From the NCBI GenBank assembly GCA_022710255.1, contig JAKLHG010000122.1:2488-9343 (forward strand): a stretch of DNA of 6,856 nt, written 5' to 3'. The stretch's first letter is position 1. Each line of letters starts with the position of its first letter. A program made the translations under genes and the position numbers. The notes under the pieces were generated by a model that was not told where the DNA came from, did not search any database, and saw only the letters and a program-made list of their open reading frames with translations. This document shows positions 1 to 6,057 of this stretch, piece after piece. The stretch comes from Candidatus Hydrogenedentota bacterium. Lineage in GTDB: Bacteria > Hydrogenedentota > Hydrogenedentia > Hydrogenedentales > CAITNO01.

Positions 1-1517
1 TGAGTCGTGACGGCGGTCTCACCATCGATGGTGAAGATGTAGGCGCGCTGGTGCGCTGGCTTGCCCATGATGCTCAGATTTTTGGCGGCAATTCCGGGGG
101 GCCCCTGGTGAATATTCAGGGGGAAGTGGTCGGCATCAATGAGATCCGCCTCGGATTAAGCGGCGCCATCCCCAGCAACCTGGCCCGGGACGTAGCTGAT
201 GAAATCATCTCCAACGGAAAAATCCGCCGGGCTTGGGTCGGCATCCTTGTACAGCCCCGCCTGAAATCAGACCTCCATGAATCCGGTGCCCTGGTCAGCA
301 GTATCATTCCAGGCAGCCCGGCGGATTTGGCGGGACTGTCTTCAGGCGATATCCTGCTGTCCGTAAACAATGTCAGTGTCGACATTCGCTTCATGGTGCA
401 AATCCCTGATTTTAATCTTTTGGTTTCATGCCTTCCCATTGGAGAAAGCGCCGTTTTCGCTGTGGACAGAAGCGGAGAGAATCTGCAGATCAATATCACT
501 CCTGTCGAAAGGGAAACCTATGAACTGCAGCAGTTCGAACAGATATATTGGGGAATTACGGTGAGGGACATGTCCTTTGTAATGGCCCAGGAACGGAAGC
601 GTAAAACCACAGAGGGCGTTTTGGTAACTTCCGTTCAGTCCGGCGGACCTGCCGGCGATGCCCGCCCCGATATTGCCGCCGATGACATTATTGTCGAAGT
701 CAATGGGAAACCGGTTACAAATGTTGAGACCTTTCGTGAAATCACCGAGGAGTTGATGCTGGAAAGCAAGGATCCCCGGCCCGTTTTGACCAAATTCGAG
801 CGCAAGAATGACCTTATGCTGACCGTGGTCAAGGTGGGTGTGCGTCCCTTGACAGAGCCCGGTATGGAGGTCAAGAAGGCCTGGCTGCCCGTGGAGTATC
901 AAGTTATCACCCGGGATATTGCGGAAGCACTGGGACAACCGGACATGACCGGTTTCCGGATTACCCAGGTCTACGCGGACAGTACGGCCGCGCAGGCGGG
1001 CCTGCTCGAGGGCGACTTGATTGTATCCGTGGATGGAGACGCCATGACCGCTTCCTCCCCCGAGCATCATGAAGAGTTATCTGCCCTCATTCGTCAATAC
1101 GCTTCGGGCGATACCGTAGAATTGGGTATCCGCCGCAATCAGGAAGAACTGAAATTGCCGGTAACGCTAAGTGAAGCGCCTAAACTAGCCCGGGAAATGA
1201 AAAAATATCAGGATGAAGTTTTTGAATTCACCGTCCGTGATATTACGTTTTTCGACCGTGCCACCGAAAAATGGAAACAGGAACAGACCGGTGTTCTGGT
1301 GGAGCAGGTATTGCCCGGAGGGTGGGCAGGACTTGGCCAACTTTCCGCCAGTGACCTGATTGTCTCCATCGATCAACAGCCCGTCAATACGGTGGACGAC
1401 GTACGCGCCAAGATGGCAGCCATTACCGATTCAGCCCAAGATTATGTGGTATTCAAGGTCCGACGTGGAATCCGCACCCTCTACCTGGAACTGGAACCCA
1501 AGTGGGATAAAAAATAA
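1..1517 (+). CDS. HtrA/DegP-like trypsin-family serine protease with four PDZ-like modules (5'-truncated)
   Basis: The reading frame is open from the left edge (first full codon at base 3) to TAA at 1515-1517, so the true start lies outside the window; the GTG at 51 is internal. Counting from that GTG as residue 1, FGGNSGGPLV (residues 11-20) holds the catalytic serine S15. It is followed by the HtrA-type GAIPSNLA segment (38-45) that ends the protease domain. The His and Asp of the triad must lie upstream and are not seen. Four PDZ-like modules follow at about 61-152, 165-262, 282-375 and 392-485, each with a GLGF-like loop (GALV, GVLV, GFRI, GVLV) and a downstream GD/DD/SD-I strand. HtrA proteases degrade or refold misfolded envelope proteins, and their PDZ domains bind C-termini and control oligomers. 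Export is inferred from the family, because the signal peptide is off-window. Most bacterial HtrA proteins have one or two PDZ domains, so four is unusual. It ends 90 nt before the next promoter with no clear terminator. Confidence 0.88.
   Translation, partial: SRDGGLTIDGEDVGALVRWLAHDAQIFGGNSGGPLVNIQGEVVGINEIRLGLSGAIPSNLARDVADEIISNGKIRRAWVGILVQPRLKSDLHESGALVSSIIPGSPADLAGLSSGDILLSVNNVSVDIRFMVQIPDFNLLVSCLPIGESAVFAVDRSGENLQINITPVERETYELQQFEQIYWGITVRDMSFVMAQERKRKTTEGVLVTSVQSGGPAGDARPDIAADDIIVEVNGKPVTNVETFREITEELMLESKDPRPVLTKFERKNDLMLTVVKVGVRPLTEPGMEVKKAWLPVEYQVITRDIAEALGQPDMTGFRITQVYADSTAAQAGLLEGDLIVSVDGDAMTASSPEHHEELSALIRQYASGDTVELGIRRNQEELKLPVTLSEAPKLAREMKKYQDEVFEFTVRDITFFDRATEKWKQEQTGVLVEQVLPGGWAGLGQLSASDLIVSIDQQPVNTVDDVRAKMAAITDSAQDYVVFKVRRGIRTLYLELEPKWDKK
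231..1505 (+). repeat. Diverged tandem duplication of a PDZ pair inside the protease gene
   Basis: Two protein-level repeat units of about 200 residues can be aligned by eye, at roughly 231-836 and 894-1505. Modules 1 and 3 share the form SPAxxAGLxxGDIL / STAAQAGLLEGDLI and a closing GESAVFAV / GDTVELGI strand. Modules 2 and 4 share a TVRDMSF / TVRDITF entry, a basic KRK / KWK stretch, (T)xGVLVxxV, GG-x-AG and a PV-T/N ending. The linkers before modules 2 and 4 also resemble each other (YELQQFEQIYW and KKYQDEVFEF). The duplication is old: no nucleotide identity is obvious. This is inferred from motif order, not from a computed alignment. Confidence 0.5.
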
Positions 1518-1607
1518 ACGCCACCGCCTCGCAAAGCCATTGCTGCAAATATGGTAAAACGCAAAGTAACACGATTGTCTGATAGCCTTATTTTCGAAGT
1601 GGAAGCG

Positions 1608-1636
1608 TTGACTTGTCTTCATCGATATTCTATAAT
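1608..1636 (+). promoter_or_regulatory. Sigma-70-type promoter for the oxidoreductase gene
   Basis: A -35 box TTGACT (1608-1613, five of six consensus bases) and a perfect -10 box TATAAT (1631-1636) are separated by an ideal 17-bp spacer. The predicted transcription start is near A1643, giving a 5' leader of about 59 nt before the ATG at 1702. An inverted repeat TTCCC-AA-GGGAA (1649-1660) sits just downstream of the predicted start and could be an operator or a weak hairpin. The 90 bases between the preceding stop codon and this promoter hold no gene and no convincing terminator. Confidence 0.85.
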
Positions 1637-1701
1637 TGACCTAAGCTTTTCCCAAGGGAAGTGCAATCAAAAACCCCGCATGCGCGGAAGGAGACTGTTT
1701 C

Positions 1702-2949
1702 ATGGCGAATTTTAAGCTGGGATTCATTGGCGCCGGGTTTATCGGTAAATTTCAGGCTAAAGCGGTCGCCCAAATTCGAGGTTGCGACCTTTCCGGAGTC
1801 TGCGCACTGAAAGGCGCGCAAGAACTGGCCGCTTACGCCAATAACAACAACCTGGGCGATTGCACGGTTTACGGTTCCGTCGGAGAACTATGCAACCATG
1901 TGGATGCGGTGGCCATCTTTGCCCCTAATTTCGCCCGTATCCAGATCATGCAGGAGATTGTTGACGCGGTAAAATCAGGCGCCCCGTTGAAAGGCGTGAT
2001 TTGCGAAAAACCCCTGGGCCGCACCATTGCCGAAGCACAACAGCTGGTGGATCTCGCCAGGGAAGCCAAACTGCCCACCGCCTATTTTGAGAATCAAATT
2101 CATATGAAGGGAATCCGCGCCCAGATGGAGCAACTCGCCCCGGTCCAAGCCACCATGGGACCGCTGGGGCTTGCGCGAAGTTCGGAAGAACATTCCGGCC
2201 CGCATGAGGGCTGGTTCTGGGATCCCACGAAACAGGGCGGCGGCGTGCTCAGTGATATGGGCTGCCATTCCATTGCGGTCGGCTGGTACGTGCTGACGCC
2301 CTATGGCAAGCCGGTAACGTTTCTTGAGCCCATTTCCGTCACCGCTGTAACCTCCCTTCTCAAGTGGGGCATCCCCAAGTACCGTGCCCAACTTCTGGCG
2401 CGCATGGGTGTGGACTACAGCAAAACGCCCGCTGAAGATTTCGCCACTGGCATGGTAACCTTCAGGAATCCCGAGACGGGACAACTCGTCCAGGCTCAGT
2501 TTACCAATTCCTGGATGTATGACAAACAGGGGCTCCGGCTCCTGATGGATGGGCTTGGACCCGGCTACGCCTTTGAACTCAATTCGCTGCGTTCCCCCCT
2601 CGAGGTATTTATCGGCGATGAAGCGGCAGAGGCGGTAGCGGACAGCGAAATGGCGCTAGAGAAGGCCACCGCAAGCCGGGGATTGCTTACCGTGGAGACG
2701 AATGAGGCCGATCTGTACGGTTACGTAGATGAAATCCAGGATGCCGTGGAAAACTTCAAACAGGGCAAGGACGGATTTTTGAATTTCGCCTATGGCATGG
2801 AAATTACAAGACTTTGCCAGGCGGCCTATTTATCCGCAGAGACGGGACAGACAGTATTCCTTTCCGACCCGGCGATGCAAAGTACACTGAAAAGCTACAA
2901 GTCCTTGATATCCCAGGGGCGGGGCGCGGAGATTTTGCATCTCACCTGA
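1702..2949 (+). CDS. Gfo/Idh/MocA-family NAD(P)-dependent oxidoreductase
   Basis: This 415-residue protein has the two-part layout of the glucose-fructose oxidoreductase / inositol dehydrogenase family. An N-terminal Rossmann fold carries GAGFIG (residues 10-15) for the dinucleotide. The family EKP motif is at 102-104, with K103 the likely catalytic lysine. The C-terminal alpha/beta domain has GGGVLSDMGCHS (179-190), where D185 and H189 match the D-x3-H catalytic pair of inositol dehydrogenase. Family members oxidise or reduce a hydroxyl on a sugar or cyclitol; the substrate here cannot be read from sequence. No Tat or Sec signal and no membrane segment are seen, so it is probably cytoplasmic. 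The ATG at 1702 is supported by GGAAGGAG (1686-1693) 8 nt upstream, and no alternative in-frame start lies close by. It has its own strong promoter and terminator and no pathway partner in the window, so context does not help define its role. Confidence 0.9.
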   Translation: MANFKLGFIGAGFIGKFQAKAVAQIRGCDLSGVCALKGAQELAAYANNNNLGDCTVYGSVGELCNHVDAVAIFAPNFARIQIMQEIVDAVKSGAPLKGVICEKPLGRTIAEAQQLVDLAREAKLPTAYFENQIHMKGIRAQMEQLAPVQATMGPLGLARSSEEHSGPHEGWFWDPTKQGGGVLSDMGCHSIAVGWYVLTPYGKPVTFLEPISVTAVTSLLKWGIPKYRAQLLARMGVDYSKTPAEDFATGMVTFRNPETGQLVQAQFTNSWMYDKQGLRLLMDGLGPGYAFELNSLRSPLEVFIGDEAAEAVADSEMALEKATASRGLLTVETNEADLYGYVDEIQDAVENFKQGKDGFLNFAYGMEITRLCQAAYLSAETGQTVFLSDPAMQSTLKSYKSLISQGRGAEILHLT

Positions 2950-2991
2950 AAATAATCCACGCGGGTCTTTCCACACAGCCGAAATTTGAGC

Positions 2992-3029
2992 GCGCCGTAT
3001 CCCGACCCGGGATGCGGCGCCTTTTTGTT
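2992..3029 (+). terminator. Strong intrinsic terminator after the oxidoreductase gene
   Basis: The left arm (2992-3004) and right arm (3008-3020) form a 13-bp stem, GCGCCGTATCCCG against CGGGATGCGGCGC. All pairs are Watson-Crick except one G-T wobble (2998-3014). The loop is ACC, and CTTTTTGTT follows directly. It lies 42 nt after the TGA of the oxidoreductase gene. It should end that transcript and insulate the lepA operon. The opposite strand lacks an equally good T-tract, so termination is probably one-way. Confidence 0.94.
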
Positions 3030-3036
3030 GCGCAAC
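3027..3036. repeat. 10-bp perfect palindrome next to the terminator
   Basis: GTTGCGCAAC at 3027-3036 reads the same on both strands and overlaps the end of the terminator T-tract. It could be a dimeric regulator site upstream of the lepA promoter candidate, or chance. No second copy was noticed in the window. Confidence 0.25.
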
Positions 3037-3045
3037 GACAAACAG

Positions 3046-3076
3046 TCGGGGAAACCGCAGCCATCATCCTCCCCGA
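3046..3076. repeat. Inverted repeat upstream of the lepA promoter candidate
   Basis: TCGGGGA (3046-3052) and TCCCCGA (3070-3076) are exact inverted copies separated by 17 bases. A further direct half-copy TCCCCG is at 3083-3088, just before the candidate -35 box at 3090. The half-site spacing would suit a regulator binding upstream of the promoter, but no family can be named. It has no T-tract and so is not a terminator. Confidence 0.3.
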
Positions 3077-3089
3077 TTATCATCCCCGT

Positions 3090-3119
3090 TTGCGTAGAGA
3101 ACGCAGTCATTGCTATGAT
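3090..3119 (+). promoter_or_regulatory. Candidate promoter for the lepA-lepB-tyrS operon
   Basis: The -10 box TATGAT (3114-3119) is preceded by TG at 3111-3112, making an extended -10 (TGCTATGAT). An 18-bp spacer separates it from a weak -35, TTGCGT (3090-3095). Transcription would start near 3126, leaving a leader of about 78 nt. The position between the upstream terminator and lepA makes a promoter here necessary, which supports the call even though the -35 is poor. Confidence 0.55.
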
Positions 3120-3129
3120 ATGCAATAAG

Positions 3130-3180
3130 GCGGGGGTAGTATGCGGGGGACATCAGAGGTGGAATAGTACCGCCCCGGCA
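3130..3180 (+). promoter_or_regulatory. Possible structured leader upstream of lepA
   Basis: Bases 3130-3142 and 3164-3176 can pair at 10 of 13 positions, with three internal mismatches. An alternative fold pairs 3142-3148 with 3173-3180 through seven pairs and a one-base bulge. The two folds share bases and exclude each other. An 8-codon reading frame, ATG at 3141 to TAG at 3165-3167 (MRGTSEVE), lies between the arms with a G-rich stretch 5' of it. The lepA Shine-Dalgarno AAGGTG (3185-3190) is just downstream and not inside either fold. No known riboswitch class is recognised. Confidence 0.28.
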
Positions 3181-3203
3181 GGTTAAGGTGTAACAGCAAA
3201 TCT

Positions 3204-5021
3204 ATGACAATACCCCAAGAACGAATACGGAATTTTTGCATTATCGCACATATCGATCATGGAAAATCCACCTTTGCTGACCGCCTGCTCGAATATACCC
3301 ACGCTGTGGATGAACGCAAAATCAAAGAGCAGACGCTGGATACCATGGATATTGAGCGCGAGCGCGGCATTACCATCAAGTCCGTATCAGTCCGCATGGA
3401 ATATAGCGCGGATGATGGGCAGCTGTACATGCTTAATCTGATTGACACCCCCGGGCATGTGGACTTCTCCTACGAGGTATCCCGTTCCATGGCCGCCTGC
3501 GAAGGAGCCCTGCTGCTGGTGGATGCCGCCCAGGGTGTGGAAGCGCAAACCCTTGCCAATGCCTACAAAGCCTTGGAGCAAAACCTGGAAATTATCCCCG
3601 TCATCAATAAGGTGGACCTTCCCGCAGCGGATGTTCCCTCCGTGCGCAGTCAAATAGAAGATGTCATCGGCCTCCCGGCGGACGATGCGCTCCTGGTCAG
3701 CGCGAAAACGGGATTGGGCACACGGGAGACGCTTGAAAGAGTTATCAAACTCATTCCGCCACCTTCCGGAAAACTGCAGGCACCGCTTCGCGCATTGATA
3801 TTTGACGCCGTCTATAATGTGTATCGAGGCGTGGTTGTTTACCTGCGTGTCGTGGACGGTTCCATTGGTCCCGGTCAGAAAATTGTATTCATGGCAACGG
3901 GCGCCAGATATGAAGTCAGCGAAGTCGGGTCCTTGCATCCGGACATGGTGCCACGGGAAGGACTATTTGCAGGGGAAGTTGGCTATCTAATCTGCAACAT
4001 TAAAACCTTGAAAGATACGCGCATCGGCGACACGGTCACCAGTGCGGAGAAGCCAGCCGAACAAGCTCTCCATGGTTATGAAGAGGTAAAGCCGGTCGTC
4101 TTTTCCGGCATGTATCCCGCCGTCGCCACGGACTATGATGAATTGCGCGATGCCCTTGAAAAACTACAGCTGAACGACTCCTCTTTCCAATACCATGCGG
4201 ACAGTTCGGACGCCCTGGGTCTGGGATTCCGCCTCGGATTTCTGGGCCTGTTGCACATGGAAATCGTGCAGGAACGGCTGGAACGGGAATTCGGGCTGAC
4301 CCTGGTCACCACGATGCCCAATGTGGCCTATGTGATCACCAAGACTAATGGAGACGTTATTACCATCGACAAGGCTTCGCAAATGCCGGCTGCGGGCGAA
4401 ATCTCCCTCATCGAAGAGCCCTATATTGAAGCGGATATTCTCTGCCCGACCCAGTATCTGAGCACGGTTATCGAATTGTGCAAACGGAAACGGGGCGTTC
4501 ATGTACGCGTGGACTACATCGGCAGCAACCGGTGTATGGCCGTCTATCAGATGCCATTAGCGGAAATCGTCATGGATTTCTACGACAAGTTGAAAAGCGG
4601 CACGCGTGGCTATGGTTCCCTTGAATACCGCATTATCGGCAACCAGCCTGGCGACCTGGTCAAACTGGATATTCTCCTGAACAACGAACCGGTCGATGCC
4701 CTGTCCACCATTGTGCATCAAGACAGCGCTGTCCGTCTCGGCCGTGCGCTCGCCCAGAAACTGCGCAAGCTCATTCCGCGCCAGCAGTATGAGGTGGCGA
4801 TTCAGGCGGCAATTAACCGTAAAATCATTGTCCGTGAAACTATCTCGCCGCTTCGAAAAAATGTTACGGCAAAATGTTACGGCGGCGACATCACCCGCAA
4901 GCGCAAATTGCTTGAAAAGCAAAGGGAAGGCAAAAAACGCATGAAACAGATTGGAACGGTTGAGGTTCCACAGGAAGCCTTTATGGCACTCTTGCGTGTA
5001 AAAGAGGACGACAATGACTGA
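3204..5021 (+). CDS. lepA: Elongation factor 4 (LepA), ribosomal translocase-family GTPase
   Basis: This 605-residue protein is full length for the family (about 600). LepA is a cytoplasmic GTPase that binds ribosomes; it is reported to back-translocate stalled ribosomes and to affect initiation and 30S biogenesis. All GTPase motifs are present: G1 AHIDHGKST (15-23), the switch I region ERERGITIK (51-59), G3 DTPGHVDF (81-88) with catalytic-type H85, G4 NKVD (135-138) and G5 SAKTG (166-170). The C-terminus is the LepA-specific domain, with IPRQQYEVAIQAAI and the basic KCYGGDITRKRKLLEKQ stretch. This separates it from EF-G, TypA and other relatives. The ATG at 3204 gives the family's MxxxxxxIRNF opening. 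A stop at 3165-3167 in the same frame, with no other start codon after it, leaves no alternative. AAGGTG (3185-3190) is 13 nt upstream, a rather long spacing. It is the first gene of the operon. Confidence 0.98.
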   Translation: MTIPQERIRNFCIIAHIDHGKSTFADRLLEYTHAVDERKIKEQTLDTMDIERERGITIKSVSVRMEYSADDGQLYMLNLIDTPGHVDFSYEVSRSMAACEGALLLVDAAQGVEAQTLANAYKALEQNLEIIPVINKVDLPAADVPSVRSQIEDVIGLPADDALLVSAKTGLGTRETLERVIKLIPPPSGKLQAPLRALIFDAVYNVYRGVVVYLRVVDGSIGPGQKIVFMATGARYEVSEVGSLHPDMVPREGLFAGEVGYLICNIKTLKDTRIGDTVTSAEKPAEQALHGYEEVKPVVFSGMYPAVATDYDELRDALEKLQLNDSSFQYHADSSDALGLGFRLGFLGLLHMEIVQERLEREFGLTLVTTMPNVAYVITKTNGDVITIDKASQMPAAGEISLIEEPYIEADILCPTQYLSTVIELCKRKRGVHVRVDYIGSNRCMAVYQMPLAEIVMDFYDKLKSGTRGYGSLEYRIIGNQPGDLVKLDILLNNEPVDALSTIVHQDSAVRLGRALAQKLRKLIPRQQYEVAIQAAINRKIIVRETISPLRKNVTAKCYGGDITRKRKLLEKQREGKKRMKQIGTVEVPQEAFMALLRVKEDDND

Positions 5022-6057
5022 TACGACGACGCCTTCCCCCCGCCACCCGTTACGGCGTTTCCTGGAATCGCTGACCGGCCCTTGGACTTGGAGAAACCTA
5101 TTTGGCTGGACTGCCCTTGTTGTCGCGGTGCTCTTTGTCAAAGGATGCCTCATCGACCAATACACGATTCCGAGTGGTTCCATGGAACCCACGCTCAAAG
5201 GCGACCCCCGTTTTTTCATGGGAGACCGGGTACTGGTGAACAAATGGAAGTTCGGCCCGCGCATCCCCTTCACCACCCGGCGACTTTGGAAATGGGGCGC
5301 GCCTGACCGCTGGGATATTGTGGTCTTCCGTTCGATAGATCCGGAATCGGAACATCCTATCCTGATTAAGCGCGTCATCGGGCTTCCGGGTGAAAAGGTA
5401 AAAATCAGGGATGGACGGATTCTGATTAACGGCAAGGTGGCGGAACCGCCGGAAGAACTGCGCGCGATCCTGCATTACGTGGATAAATTGTCCTTCACGG
5501 ACATAGAGAAAAAACGGCAATTGTTAAAACTTGCCCAGGCGAACAAAGCCCTGCCCATATTGAATCCGCAGCATCCGCCGGTCATCGAAATGTATGCTTT
5601 CATGGAACGTGTCCACCCCACGGTCACAGGCATTGACCTGGACGCCTTGAGCGATGAAGAGATTAAGTCGCTATGCACGGACGTAGGGAAGCCGGTGATT
5701 GATTTAATTGACGACATCTACGACTTTGTGCAGCCTGATATGCCCTACGGCATACGCGACGAGGAGCAGTATTCCGTCGTGCCAGAAGGCCACTATCTCT
5801 TGCTGGGCGATAACAGCGAGCAAAGCCTCGACGGTCGCATGTACGGATGGGTCCCCCATCACCATCTCTATGGGCAGGCATTCGCCGTGTGGTGGCCGTG
5901 GTCCCATCGTCAGGATTTTACCGGGTTTTCCCAAAAGTGGTGGGGAAAACTGCTGCTCTACGGCATTCCGACTCTGATTGTCGCTTCGGAACTTGTAGCC
6001 GCGCTGCGGCGCCGGAGAACAAAAGATACGGCCACAGCCAAGGAACAGGACTTATGA
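5014..6057 (+). CDS. lepB: Signal peptidase I
   Basis: This membrane-bound serine protease cleaves signal peptides from exported preproteins on the outer face of the inner membrane. An N-terminal membrane segment lies at about 29-47, with arginines before it, giving a cytoplasmic N-terminus. Box B PSGSMEPTL carries the nucleophile S56. Box C is GDRVLVNK (70-77). Box D KRVIGLPGEKV carries the general base K119. Box E is GDNSEQSLDGR (265-275). About 110 residues between the post-box-D strand and box E (about 143-250) look helical and acidic. This compares in size with domain II of E. coli LepB but shows no evident similarity. A second hydrophobic stretch (313-331) followed by RRRR suggests a C-terminal anchor returning to the cytoplasm. 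The ATG at 5014 overlaps lepA by 8 nt. AGAGGA (5003-5008) is the Shine-Dalgarno site, and a stop at 4999-5001 in this frame excludes an earlier start. Translation is probably coupled to lepA. Confidence 0.96.
   Translation: MTDTTTPSPRHPLRRFLESLTGPWTWRNLFGWTALVVAVLFVKGCLIDQYTIPSGSMEPTLKGDPRFFMGDRVLVNKWKFGPRIPFTTRRLWKWGAPDRWDIVVFRSIDPESEHPILIKRVIGLPGEKVKIRDGRILINGKVAEPPEELRAILHYVDKLSFTDIEKKRQLLKLAQANKALPILNPQHPPVIEMYAFMERVHPTVTGIDLDALSDEEIKSLCTDVGKPVIDLIDDIYDFVQPDMPYGIRDEEQYSVVPEGHYLLLGDNSEQSLDGRMYGWVPHHHLYGQAFAVWWPWSHRQDFTGFSQKWWGKLLLYGIPTLIVASELVAALRRRRTKDTATAKEQDL

Noticed and set aside
51..53. GTG at 51 as the start of the protease-like protein.
   Set aside because: The frame is open to the left edge, and the GNSGG motif only 14 residues later requires the rest of a trypsin-like domain upstream.
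426..1070. A 214-codon open frame on the minus strand opposite the protease gene.
   Set aside because: It is antisense to a clear PDZ coding sequence, with low-complexity His/Gly-rich content typical of a shadow frame and no family motif.
1518..1607. Search for a terminator after the protease gene.
   Set aside because: Only weak 4-5 bp pairings without a T-tract are seen, so none is reported; the transcript may continue or end in a factor-dependent way.
1676..1687. Small hairpin CCGC-ATGC-GCGG touching the Shine-Dalgarno of the oxidoreductase gene.
   Set aside because: A 4-bp stem is too weak to be called a regulatory structure, and it covers only the first two bases of the ribosome binding site.
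1680..1715. An 11-codon upstream frame (ATG at 1680, stop TAA at 1713-1715) overlapping the start of the oxidoreductase gene.
   Set aside because: It has no Shine-Dalgarno site of its own and contains the real Shine-Dalgarno of the downstream gene; it is most likely chance.
3158..3173. T-box-like sequence: GGTGG followed by TACCGC upstream of lepA.
   Set aside because: The conserved T-box element is contiguous, and here five bases split it inside what would be the tRNA-binding bulge. There is no room for a Stem I with a specifier loop downstream of the candidate promoter, and lepA is not an amino-acid gene.
4557..5435. A 292-codon open frame on the minus strand across lepA and lepB.
   Set aside because: It lies entirely opposite two confidently identified genes, and its translation shows no domain pattern; it is a frame shadow.
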